Of a stretch of 64,000 bases of DNA, positions 24,801 through 35,050 are shown piece by piece. Location: positions 32,766,664 to 32,830,663 of the forward strand of contig NC_084768.1 in the NCBI RefSeq assembly GCF_028858725.1, read 5' to 3'. This DNA is from Colius striatus. Lineage: Eukaryota; Chordata; Aves; Coliiformes; Coliidae. The notes beneath the pieces are model-generated. The model did no database searches and was not told where the DNA came from. It saw nothing but the letters and a program-made list of their open reading frames with translations. Made by a program: the position numbers and the translations under genes. Each line of letters begins with the position of its first letter. The first letter of the stretch is position 1.

Positions 24801-27500
24801 TGTGAGCACCATCCCTTGGACTGCACTTGTCCTGAGTTTCTACCCCAGGACTTGAAGAACACAAGATTCTGGTTCTGTTATGCTAAATCAGGTCATTGGA
24901 GTTAGAAAATATCAGGATACTGCCTTGTGGAACCTACCCAGGCTATCTCAGTGTTATGGCAAGAGAGCAGGCTCAGAAGAAAGTTGACTCTCCTTTTCAT
25001 TCATGAGAGATCTAACAAATAACAGATGTCTGATGGGTTCCTCTGTCTTGTAAAAAGCAAATTCAAACCTGCAGTAGCATCAGTAAGAGATGTCTGGAAT
25101 TCCCATGTACAGGGAAGCAAGGCCCTCATCTAGCATCTGTACAATAAAATAGGAAGGGGAAAATACCTTAATGGAGGAGGGAAAAAAGATACCAGCTGCT
25201 CCTTACTGTCCAACACAAATGCAAATCCTTGCCAACAGGGACGACTTGTCCATTCAATACTCTGAACTCCTAAAGTAGAGTTAGTGCTATAATGATTTTA
25301 TTTTTAACTACAGCAGCCAAGATTCCCTTTCTAAATAGGCATATTGGAGTTGTATCTTTAAAACACTGCAGTAAGAAAGGCCTGTGTGAGATTTTTCTGA
25401 GAAGGAATGAATGATAAGGTACATTTATCAACAGAGTAACAAAGCATTCACAATTAGACCCTCCACTTTGTATAGGCTTGGAGGAAAGGCATTTCTGAGT
25501 CAGCATGTGGTGCCATTAAACATATCTAAAGGTGGTTTAATAATGGCCTTTTCATATCTTTTTAATGCATAGGTAGGAGTGAAGTGCAGTATGTTCATGC
25601 TGATGTGCAGCTCTGATTGCAGGCACTGCCATCAGGAGAGGAACAGCACACAGCCGTGAAAACAGGCATCATCACTGTGCACTGATACTGCTAGTGCACA
25701 TTTCCAGCCCTGCTAATTAGGTGCATGTCAGGGAAAGCACACAGAACCTCTGCTGCTCTCCCCTGGACACCTGCCTTTCCACCAGTGAAAGCTTTGGTGT
25801 CTTTTCTAGCCCATCATTTTCAAGACAGCCGTGTGTTGGTGTGTCTGTGTGTCTACTGTACAGTGTCTGCTCTTATTCCTTCACAGGGAACAGGAATACC
25901 CTGACACTTTATCATGTCTCAGTCAATTTCAAGGCTTTGAACAGCTCCAACAAAACATTTAACTCCCAATTATTAGAAAGTTTAACACACAAAAGTTTTG
26001 CAGCTGTCATGGCTGTGCTAAAAATGTGCTGCACTTGGTTACAAATGGTTGCAACCTGGGCTGAGGACAAGACCTGCTGGTCATTTACTATAGAACCAGC
26101 AACACTGTCTTTACATCTTTATCTTTTCTGGGGAAGGAAGGACCACTGTGGCTAGGTGATGAGAATGAATGTGATACTCTGGCTGGTGTGGCTTTGTGTG
26201 ACCAGGTGTGGGTACCTGTGGATGGGCAGCAATTCTTAGAAAGAGAAAACCAAAGGTAGGAGCTGGCAGCTGAATTTCCAGGGGTCTTTGAAAAACCTTG
26301 TCTCAAAAATCTCTTTAAATAAAACTACATTTCCAGTTTCCCTTTAAGCAGGGTGAATGATTTTGTAGTAAGTTCTTCTGGGAGCTCTATAAATATACAG
26401 CAGAAATTAAATTATGTTGTAGCTCTACTTAATATTCATTTGATTTGTTGAACAGCATTCAGAGTTGCCTTCTTACAGCACAGAAATGGAAGATGAATAG
26501 ATTGCAGGAGATTAGACACATTCTGGGCTCGAAGAAAGTGGTAGAAGGGTAACCAAAGAAGGTTTCATTTGCAAGTAACAGACCTCACTGAAAGAATTCT
26601 GTGTTGTTTCATTTAAAAATCAGCTGTTGATTTCTTTGCTGACTCTGCTCCATATTTCACTCTATCACGTGCTCTTTCTCATACTGTTCACTTTTCCCAA
26701 GATGAGCAGAAAGAAAATGTTATTATATTTGAAACAACTGCTTTTTCTTTATTATTCTACCTTATGTAGCAATAGGCATGACTCTAACAACTGTCAGAGC
26801 CTCCCAAAATACCTCCTAATAACAAATATAAAACAGTAGTGCAACTTCTGGTGGCTGTGTTACCTGCTGGGACACTGAGATTCAGATGATGTACACTCAT
26901 GTGTCCAGTAAAGGTCTGCAAAACTAACATGGAGTTGTCCACTTAGCCTTGTGTTCTAATTGCAATGTCTGTGTTTGAAGATCATTTTAACAGTTGCATT
27001 TCTCAAAAGGAGGACACTAATCTTAACAAATTATTGCTCCACATACAGGGTGAAACCGTGCAGACTGCAACTGGTTTGTAACTAACATTTGTGTGCTCAC
27101 ATTCCTCTAACCATTTGGGTTTGCATTACTCTCACACTTAGTTACAAGTTGTTTCATAGCATTACTGGGTGCTGTTACGTATTTGCCAAGTCTTACCTCA
27201 AAGGTATTTGCATTTCAGTTCAGAGTGAAATTCTTCCCGTACAGTAGGTGATTTGCAAGGTGCTTTGTGATATTTGATGATAAAAGGTGCCATGTAAATT
27301 ATCTTTACTATCACATGGCCTCTTCATGCTTCCCATTCAAATCCACTGAGACAAATCTCTCAGCAATATCAACAGAAGCACATCTGGTCCACGCACAGCC
27401 CATGACAGAGTATTCTTTTGCTTTGATTAGTCCTGCTATGGAGGTTCAAATGTATTAGGCATAAGAAGAAGAAAGCAAACTTCTCAAAAATGAACCCCAC
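18848..27500. other. Intergenic
   Basis: No recognised gene or interspersed repeat. Small simple repeats: (TTGG)n near 20864-20880 and AAAGA units at 24181-24201. Longer open frames at 20168-20512 (+), 23326-23757 (-) and 25721-26155 (+) show no known domain and are probably chance. Confidence 0.55.
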
Positions 27501-27692
27501 TCTACAGTGTGTTTGAAGTATGCCAAAAGCTGCTCTCAGGGGAGACAAGCATAACAGATTTTAATTTGGCTTGCTCAGAGACAAAATTGCATGTAAGGGG
27601 CCTCTTTACCAACCATCTGGAGTTCCAGGTCAGTATATTGCTGCAGATATGCTCCAGACCCTGCATACTCAAGAACAACATGCCAGACTGTA

Positions 27693-27921
27693 CTAAGTTC
27701 TTCTTTTCCCCTGTTGCTTGACCACTGGTGTGCTGATATGAAAGTAAATGATGACTGCTGGTGCAGCAATGTTCTGTGATGCTTCCAGATGAGGGAAATG
27801 AATAATGTTGCTGGTGGGATATGCTGACTGTTGTGCCTGCAGTGCAGGCAGTTTCCTTGCACTGCTCACAGAGAAGCATGCCAAACTTGTGTCAGTGATT
27901 CTTTCCATTGCAGCCTCCAAT
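27693..27921 (-). other. Exon-like open block after a strong acceptor (minus strand)
   Basis: On minus, CTTTGGTTTTTTTTCAG is followed at 27921 by about 76 open codons in one frame (LEAAMERITDTSLACFSVSS and on) to a stop at 27693; the other two frames close quickly. The same DNA lies inside a longer plus-strand open frame (27805-28293), and several frames are open on both strands from 27500 to 28300. Such unusual openness may reflect decayed coding sequence or composition. No family recognised. Confidence 0.2.
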
Positions 27922-28293
27922 CTGAAAAAAAACCAAAGTAGAAATGACAATGGCAGTGAGAATGCCCTTGGACTGCAGTATAATCAAACTGTGGGAGGCT
28001 GCACTCCGTCTGCAGGCTTTGATATCAAATGTAATTCCACCTCCAGTCCTGCAAGATGCTGTGTGGGACCAAGGACTTTCAGTACAAGTACCAACAGTGT
28101 ATGGTCTAATTCATGCATGGTGAGGATAATGCCTTCTGGTGCCTGCAATATTAATACTCCAGGGTTTTCTCCATCTGTTGTTGTGGATGCTGAAGGTGTA
28201 CCCTCTTTAAGCAGGCAGTCACTTTACTGCCTCATGCCTTTACTGTGCCTAGCACAGCCAGACCCTGTTAGGAGGACAGAATCTTTGCTGTAG
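27805..28293 (+). other. Longest intergenic plus-strand open frame (162 codons), unrecognised
   Basis: Open for 162 codons, with a Cys/Ser/Asn-rich middle (TVGGCTPSAGFDIKCNSTSS) and no recognisable domain. Antisense frames are open as well. No promoter, CpG enrichment or poly(A) signal supports it. Listed because it is long for a chance frame in this composition, not because I believe it is translated. Confidence 0.15.
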
Positions 28294-29299
28294 TACAAAG
28301 GATTTCTAATTTTTTTCCCTCTTGGAGAAGTGACCTGAATGAAAGAATACAAATACTTCTCCTAGAGGTATAAATGGCTTCCTAAAAATGGGTGTATTTT
28401 GTATAACTGAGGGCAGGTGTAAAAGGGACCTCATTACTTTAATGAAGGGCCAGATTTTCACATAACTTGTGAAAGCCTACGAAAAATATACCAAACAGCA
28501 GGAGAAGAAGAGACTTTCTGTGCTGATTGGAAGACGAAAACAGTCATCATGATACTTATTAGTAAGGCACAAAAAAGAAACCGGGTTCCCTGACAGCTCT
28601 CAGCTCTGAGGACGTGTGCACGGTCTCTTGAAACAGTCACCTCTGCCCAGGCACAAGTGTCCCCTTTGTCCCTGGGCACTGAGAAGCTGGACTGCATTTC
28701 TACATCCACGTTAGGAGGAGCATTCCTATTTGTAATCAGGTGCACAAAAGGAATATTCTGTCTTTATACAGCTTTCACAAGAAGAAAACTTCCTGTGAGA
28801 CTGCCTTTTCATTCCTCTTGGTGTCCTGAGTACCCTCAACAATTAATTCCAAGCTGACATGTTTCTTTTTAGCTTATTAATAGGTCATAGATAAGAGACA
28901 GATTGGACTCATGTTTGCACATTTGCTTATCCTTTATTGTCCTGCTGACAACCTGCACTTTCTGAAGCGAGCAGTGAGCATTTTTGCAGCGTGTGTGCAG
29001 AGACCAGAGATGGCCATTTTGTTTGCTGCTCTGCTGAAGTTTTTGTTTGGCTGATCTGAGGGTGGGAATTACATTATTTGTTGGGAGAAGCTGTGTTGTT
29101 GCACCTTTTGATTGATGAGTGACTCTTTCATGGAAATGTCCTGAAGAATTCCCTGCTGGAAGAGCTTTAGTTAAAGTGCATTTGCACAGAGAGAGTGCTC
29201 CAGGAAGTCAGGCAGTTGGTTTTTCTTTAAACAATTTTTCTCATCCTGAATTAAGATAAAAAGCTCACAGTTCAAAGGCTCTCTGGGGCTAAAAACTCC
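28294..29299. other. Intergenic
   Basis: AT-rich, short open frames only. It becomes GC-richer from about 29330, inside the candidate exon block described separately. Confidence 0.5.
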
Positions 29300-29569
29300 T
29301 GTGAGCAGTGCGAGTTTTGCTTTATTGAACCCACACAAACGCTGCTTGTCCTGGATGGCGCCTGTGTCGGTGTCTGTGGGAGGCGCCGTGGTGGGTGCTG
29401 AGGGATCCAGCAGCCCCTTGGCAGAGTGCAGCTGAGCCCCTCAGCCAGACCCCCAGCACCTCTGTGAAAGCCAACTGAGGGCAAAACATCACAATGGTGG
29501 TGAGGAGTGAGGAACAACGTGTAAGAAGCGGCCCTGTGATCCCCAAGGTTGGAGGAGGAAGAGAGAGGA

Positions 29570-29601
<32 letters not shown>

Positions 29602-29929
29602 AGAGTGAGGAAGAAGGGAGAGGATGAGGATGAGGATGAGGGTGAGAGTGAGGATGAGGATGAGGGTGAGGATGAGGATGAGGATGAGGACGAGGATGAG
29701 GATGAAGGTGAAGATGAGACACTTCAGGTGCCAGTGCAGAGATCCATGACCTGAGCTCCCCAAAATAATCCAGCATCTCTCCAGTGAAGTGATGTAAATA
29801 TCTTTCTAGTGTTTGCTGGTTATAAGCCATAGCAAACTCCTCAGGTAGAGGAGAGCACATATCTTTCTGAGGGAAATAATGTAGATATTTTGCCTTAATC
29901 TTTTCATGTGTGTTTGTATTTTCCATCTT
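29300..29929 (-). other. Candidate terminal exon with unrecognised ORF and His-Pro repeat tail
   Basis: On the minus strand, CTTCTTGCTTCTTTCAG is followed at 29929 by AAG ATG and 146 open codons to TGA at 29491-29489, then AATAAA at 29326-29321. The first ~65 residues look like a real protein: helix-prone, mixed composition, including MENTNTHEKIKAKYLHYFP and TLERYLHHFTGEMLDYFGEL. I do not recognise the family. The frame then enters a hexanucleotide repeat and becomes His-Pro, later Ser-Pro. No obvious splice donor separates the two parts. The CpG island at 33.1-33.4 kb lies upstream on the same strand. Alternatives are an LTR or decayed mobile element remnant, with AATAAA in a terminal-repeat-like GC-rich block, or chance. 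No upstream coding exon was identified. Confidence 0.35.
29562..29717 (+). repeat. GAGGGT/GAGGAT hexanucleotide minisatellite
   Basis: About 25 units of a six-base repeat, homogeneous GAGGGT at the left (29571-29602) and mostly GAGGAT to the right with GAGAGT, GAGGAC and GAAGGT variants. The plus strand is almost pure purine plus T. The left block has five GGG tracts separated by TGA (29573-29599), a canonical G-quadruplex pattern. Because the period is six, the array stays open in both directions, reading as charged Glu/Asp/Arg/Val repeats on plus and His-Pro/Ser-Pro on minus. The long open frames across it are therefore partly an artefact of the repeat. Confidence 0.95.
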
Positions 29930-30493
29930 CTGAAAGAAGCAAGAAGAGTGGTTGCTTAGGAGACAGAAAACACACAAGTATTAATATTTGGTTCTTTAAC
30001 TGGGTTGTTCATTTTTGGGTCATAATGCTTAAAGAACTTGAGTGGAGCCTGAAGAGCTGGAAAACCTGACCATCCCCACTAGACATTCAACAAAATCCCT
30101 GCAGGGAGTTTTTCCAGAAGGTGAATTCCATTGCCAGCCAGGTTGCAGCGAGCAGGAGCCCAGCCACACATCACAGCCCACAATGAGAAAGCAAATCAGT
30201 GTCCCGTGCTAGATCCTGTGCTAGCCAGGTATGGTCCTCAGTTACAGTTTCTAGTCCCTGGGCTGAGCGCAGATATCCCTCCCAGCCTCCTCTTGCTCTA
30301 TTTTCTTTTCCAAAGGCAGTGTGATATTTAATTAGCTACAGTTTCTTTCCTCTCATAGTGGAAACAAGTATTTGCAATACCGTTTGAGCAGTACAACCTG
30401 TTGTGTTTGATGCAGCCTTACAGAATGGGAGCTCAAATGGAGCTGTAAAATTTGCCATGTGTCTTGAAAACTTGTCTTTTTTTTAAATTTCAG

Positions 30494-30656
30494 GTATATC
30501 TTTGGTTTGCTGAAAGAAGTGAGCTCTCCTGGTCAGCAGCTGCAAGATGGGAAACAGCACGTCTGGGAGCTGCGTCTGAAGCTTTCGCCACCTCCCTTGG
30601 CTGGCTGCAACTCTGTGTTTGGGCTTTGGGACAAGGACTTTGGAGCATCACAGCAG
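30494..30656 (+). other. Exon-like block with consensus splice sites, function unknown
   Basis: Strong acceptor CTTTTTTTTAAATTTCAG and donor CAG|GTAAAAG enclose 163 bases of GC-richer sequence. One frame gives 54 open codons (YIFGLLKEVSSPGQQLQDGK, later SVFGLWDKDFGASQQ); a second frame is open too. I recognise no family. Orientation is opposite to PLPPR4 and to the candidate exon at 29929, which lies less than 600 bases away. Confidence 0.25.
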
Positions 30657-32734
30657 GTAAAAGGAGAAGTGTTACACAAAGAGGCCTTGAAAGCCCATGA
30701 GCTTGTCAGGATAATTTCACCCATACTGCAACCCCTAAAAAACTAAAGACTGGTCCCTGAGGAGTCCTTTGAGTGGCCTAGGAGGAGGCAGACCTGTGCT
30801 GTATTAGCTTGCTCCAGGGAGGTTGCTCCTACTCCCAGGCCCTTTGAGAGCAGGCAGGGTTTGGCTATCTGCCTCTTGCTTGAGCGTGGCAAGAAGATTG
30901 TTTATGAGCTACATGGCACAACCAAACAACTTTGATCATGCTAATGTTTTATAAACCAAAGCACTGCAAAAACTTAGACACTTTCTCACCTCGAAAAGCT
31001 TCTTACTTTTTATTTCCTCACTTATTTCCTGAATAGAATAATAAAATCAATGTTGCTGTTCACCTGGGTATATCCTGACACAAACAAACTGCAGAATTGG
31101 GTCCTCATCTGAATTACTGAGAGTTCAAATTTGTGTAAGCCAGGGATTAAATCAATTCCAGCCACTGGAGAGGAACCAGAATCCTTTCTGTGCTCCAATA
31201 TAACAAGAGTGAGAGCTTTTTTTTTTTTTTTAATTAGACTTTATAGCACCTACTTGTACTCTGGGCAATTTAACTGAACTTCAGTATACTGAGATCTCAT
31301 CAGATTTTAATTGTGTGGTTAGAGCATTATTAAAATAAGCCATCAAATGGCCCTGAAAATACAATCCTATGGTACTGGGGTTCATAAAGACATATAATCC
31401 CTAAATGCCAGAGCACAGACTGGGCTGGGCTGGGTGGGTAAGTAGAGAAAAGGTTGTCTTGTGGCAATATGTAGCTCTAAGAAATTGTTCTCTAAAAAAT
31501 TGGAGAGCCAAAACCATTCTGGTTTTAGTTTGCAGCTGGAATTTCATCTCATCTGCTACCCTCCCTTTTTTACCAGATTTTTGATCAGCAGCCTGGGGCA
31601 TTTTCACATGCCTCTACAGGGTGGACCAGTCTGGTTGCAACTTGCAAATGCACAACTTAGTCAAATTGTTATGTAACTGCAGTAAGATGTCTCACCTCCC
31701 TTTGCCCAAAGCTGTCCCACACAGCCAGATTCTTGGTGGATGCAAAGCAGTTAAGTTGAGGTGGTGGAAATGATGCTGCTGTACAACAGCTTAGAATCCA
31801 GGCCACAATGTATATGGTTTTTATAAGGCCTCTGCTCTGATTTCTGGTATTTTCTGGTATTTTGGTGTTTTGTTCTTACATATGCCTCTGCAGTTACTTG
31901 TGATTTCTATTGTCTCAGGTGAGAACAGGATTGAGCTTGCTTGTCAGCTTACGTATACATATGCACATGTTAAGAAGTATCTCTGGCTCTCTGCAGTAAG
32001 AAACTAAGGAAAGGTATCCATTTGGGTTTTGGATGGATGATGAAGGCAGATGTACCTGAACAAAGTGGGATGGACAGATCTCTGGCTACTATTGAGACTG
32101 TTCTGGCTTATGAAGAGTTGAGTGCACTCCAGCGTCACACCTTGGTCTTGCCTTTAGTGTTGCCATAGTGAGCTCTTGCAAACACTGTTGCCTCAAGGGC
32201 TCTGGTGTGTTCAGAGATTGCAGTGCTGGTGTTTTCACTGTCAAACCGGCGAACCAAGTGGGGCTGAAAGATTTCTCCCACCTCCATTACAGCTCTAGTG
32301 TAGACAAGAGCAGGTTGTGCTGTCTGCAGCTGTTACAGTCTACAGCACCCAGAGCTCAGGGCAAGAGAAAGCTGAAATGCCAGTGTGTGACCTGACTGCC
32401 TGAGGGAATTCATGACTACACACAAGTGTTTTGGGCTGAGGTGGGATGAAGGAATTGAGGTTGCTATATGCATGTGTTACAAACCATCTAAACACACCTG
32501 GATGCACTGGAGAGGTTGGAATTAGCACTTAGCTGGGCTGGTAATATCTTATTTTGCAACTTTTAGAGGAAATCATTCAGCAAGAGCAGAATTGCAGCAG
32601 TTAGAACACATGACAAGTGCTAGCATTTTAAAGGCATCTGATTCTGCTTCTGTCCTTTCTACCTGTTAGATCTAAAGTACCTTTTCCACTGGCATGCTGT
32701 AACCCCAAGCAGGTCTATACTGTCGTCTTTGTTA
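30657..32734. other. Intergenic
   Basis: Contains the poly(T) run at 31217-31232 and a short duplication of TTTCTGGTATT at about 31840-31863. No gene supported. Confidence 0.5.
31217..31232 (+). repeat. Poly(T) run
   Basis: About 14-16 uninterrupted T. No associated retrocopy with target-site duplication was evident on either side. Confidence 0.85.
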
Positions 32735-32812
32735 ATTCTTCTAGAGATAAAGGAATGTATGTAATCTGTAAACATTCTTCTAGAGATAAAGGAATGTATG
32801 TAATCTGTAAAC
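32735..32812 (+). repeat. Perfect 39-bp tandem duplication
   Basis: Two identical adjacent copies (32735-32773 and 32774-32812) of a unit that starts ATTCTTCTAGAGATAAAGG and ends TAATCTGTAAAC. They are followed by AAAC repeats. Identity of the copies suggests a recent duplication or a collapsed or expanded variable-number locus. Confidence 0.95.
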
Positions 32813-32920
32813 AAACAAACTTTCTCTCACACTGTAGGTGATGCTACCTTCTGAGCTCCTTGTAAAGCACCATTGAGTAATGAATATTTTATATTTATGT
32901 GTACATTCACTCCCCATTCT

Positions 32921-33041
32921 TATTTAATTGTATTTAATTGTATTAAGTATCTGGAATAGAAAGGATTTTTATTGCAAGGAGAGTTTTATTATTACAAAGA
33001 GAATTTTACTACTGCTAAGAGGGCATTTATTGCAAAGAGAG
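32921..33041 (+). repeat. Degenerate short tandem repeats beside the CpG island
   Basis: TATTTAATTG is repeated twice at 32921-32940. From 32964 about four diverged copies of a ~20-base unit follow (forms of TTTTATTGCAAGGAGAG, such as TTTTATTATTACAAAGAGA and CATTTATTGCAAAGAGAG). Together with the 39-bp duplication, this makes a repeat cluster directly to the left of the island. Confidence 0.7.
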
Positions 33042-33109
33042 TTCTGCAGGTGCCTTGTTAACGTTTAGGTAAATCAGCACACAACCTTTTCTGAAACACC
33101 GCTTGGTTT

Positions 33110-33400
33110 CCCTCGGTACCTCGTTAAACGCTCCCGGAGCTGAGCGGCGGCCGCGGGGCTGCTCGGGCGCCCGGCAGAGGGCAGGACGAGACAGGCAGTG
33201 CGGAGGGAGGCACAGCCGCGCCCGCGCTCCTGCTCCCGCTCCTGCTCCCGCTCCTCCCGCTGCTCCCGCTGCTCCCGCTCCCGCTCCCACCCCGCTGCCG
33301 AAGCCACAGCCCCGCCAGCCCTGCGCCTGCCTGGCGGAGTGCAAGGCTTCCGCGGGCTTTGCTTTGAAGGGCCGTTATGTAAACAATGCTTGGTTTCTGC
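33110..33400. promoter_or_regulatory. Isolated CpG island in the intergenic interval
   Basis: About 30 CpG dinucleotides in roughly 250 bases by eye, strongly GC-rich against an AT-rich, CpG-poor background. It includes GCGGCCGCGG-type sequence and CCCGCCC-like GC boxes. Inside it is a CTCCCG/CTCCTG tandem repeat (33226-33290). In birds such islands usually mark promoters. No recognised first exon is visible on either side. On minus a weak donor context (GAG|GTACCG) occurs near 33119, and on plus TTCG|GTGAAT near 33405. It lies about 28 kb downstream of the PLPPR4 stop codon and about 3 kb upstream (minus sense) of the candidate exon at 29929. Confidence 0.7.
33226..33290 (+). repeat. CTCCCG/CTCCTG hexamer-type tandem repeat in the CpG island
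   Basis: Imperfect six-base units (GCTCCT, GCTCCC) with three-base slips give a pyrimidine-rich plus strand and a GGGAGC-rich minus strand. The minus strand has many GGG tracts and could form G-quadruplexes. It translates to Ala-Pro, Arg-Ser-Cys or Gly-Ala runs depending on frame, so the long open frames over the island are repeat-driven. Confidence 0.85.
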
Positions 33401-34841
33401 TTCGGTGAATGTGTACGTATTGCTGCTTCTGAGATCCTGGGTGTCCCTGCAAATGAAAGTCCGGTGCTCTATTTACAGAAGCACTTTTAAACTGTATAAA
33501 GCTATGTAATGGATTTGTATGTTTCCCATCTTGCCAAAACAATGACGTTCTCAAGCCTCTCTGCAGTTTAACCGCCGTTTGATGACACTCCTCGACACTG
33601 CAATTCAAGGCGGTACCATTACTATGTCCTTTGTGAAAGCGACGTCGTAGGAGCCCGAGGCTTATGCCATGCCCAATTACAGGAGAAATCTGATATCTGA
33701 AGTGTTTCTTGTGTCTAGGAATAATGCAGAAGGCAGATATTGCTGTGACCCATTTGCTCTGTGGTGGACAGAGACCACAGACTGAATTCAGCCTGTTTAG
33801 CCCAACCATAGGTCAAATTTGAAGAGCAAAAACTATTGCAAAAATTAGATTTGTTCTGAGAAATGGATGTGCTTGTAAGGAAGGCTGTTCTTAATTAATT
33901 ACAGCCTCATCCCAGCTGACTTGAGTACTCATCTCTGAGCAAGAAGATTCTGAGACTTTTTAGTAATTACACGACAGAATTTCATATCTGCAAAGGGCAA
34001 TGGATCACCTGGGAACAGAATTGTGTCAGCTAGGCCCCTCCAAATGTACAGCTGAGGTGTGAAGCCTGTAGCTGTTACCTGTGGGTTGTTCACAGCCATG
34101 GTTTTACCTGTATGCAACCAGAGGTATCAATCAACAGGCTCCAGAAACTGTGATAACCGAGTTTTCATTCATCACAGCTCTGGCAGTCAAAAAGCTATCT
34201 ACATTTGGCTGTCCACTTAGCTTTGCTGAGGCATCTTCCAGGCTTAAGGAATGTGTTTTCAGCAGTTACTAGCAAAGCCCCCCTCTTGCTTGAGAGATAG
34301 AGGTTCTCTTTATGACCTGTAATTGAAGACTCTATCACCTTGAGTATCTCTGGAGCTTTTGTTTACCATTTAAACTTTATGCTTTAGTATTGCATTTGGT
34401 TTGAAAGAGAAGTTATTCAGTAATAAGTACAAACAGATGTGCAAGGTCTGAATGCTCAGAGGTGTAAATGGCTGTGCTGAGACCTAGGCTGTACTGTTTC
34501 TTACCCAGCACTTCTGAACTGAAGCTGTGAATCCCAGCACAGTCCCCTGCTCTTTCAAAGGTTTTGAGGTGGTAGGTTGCACTGAAGAATGTGTTTACAG
34601 GGAGTGACCCCAGCACAGGAGTCAGGCAGCAACTCTGATGCAATGATGTGATTGTCATCATCTGCCAGTTCTCTTCCAAAGCTGCAGGAGACTTTGAGTA
34701 TGTTTCTTCTATATCCTTTGGACTTCTTTCTCATTTCAAAAGTCAGAATTATAAGGAAAAAGCATTAAAAGTCCAGAGTGTTGAATTTTTCAGAATCTCT
34801 AGGCATAAGAAATGATACTTCTGGCTTTTACACAGACATGT
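33401..34841. other. Intergenic flank of the CpG island
   Basis: CpG content stays mildly raised to about 33660 (for example CGACGTCG at 33640) and then returns to background. The open frame at 33375-33809 (minus, 144 codons) is unrecognised. Confidence 0.5.
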
Positions 34842-35050
34842 CACAGAGTCACAAGCTTGCATGGAACCCCGGATCCAGTCCAAACCAATTGTCTGAGCAG
34901 GGTTTCTATTGAGTTAAGTGTAGTTTTCTCAGGGTTTTGAAAACCTTCAGTGTGGAAACTTACTGAGCTACCCGGGCAACCTCTTCCACTGCTTCATCTC
35001 TTGTAGCTGTCAAAATCTATTTTCCTAATGTCAAGTGAGAACCACTCTTC
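34842..35050 (-). mobile_element. Old, diverged CR1 LINE fragment (minus strand)
   Basis: Weak but ordered matches to reverse-complement CR1: CACAGAGTCACAAGCTTGC, GGATCCAGTCCAAACCAA, GAGCAGGG, GGTTTTGAAAACCTTCAGTG, CCGGGCAACCTCTTCCACTG and TTTTCCTAATGTC. More diverged than the other copies, so an older insertion. The boundaries are approximate. Confidence 0.75.

Noticed and set aside
29494..29754. Acidic plus-strand frame rich in Glu-Asp repeats
   Set aside because: It is generated by the six-base repeat, which stays open in every multiple-of-three frame, and no exon signals support it.
33027..33509. Ala-Pro, Gly-Ala and Arg-Ser-Cys rich frames over the CpG island
   Set aside because: Composition and the hexamer repeat explain them. 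Low-complexity frames on both strands are not evidence of coding.
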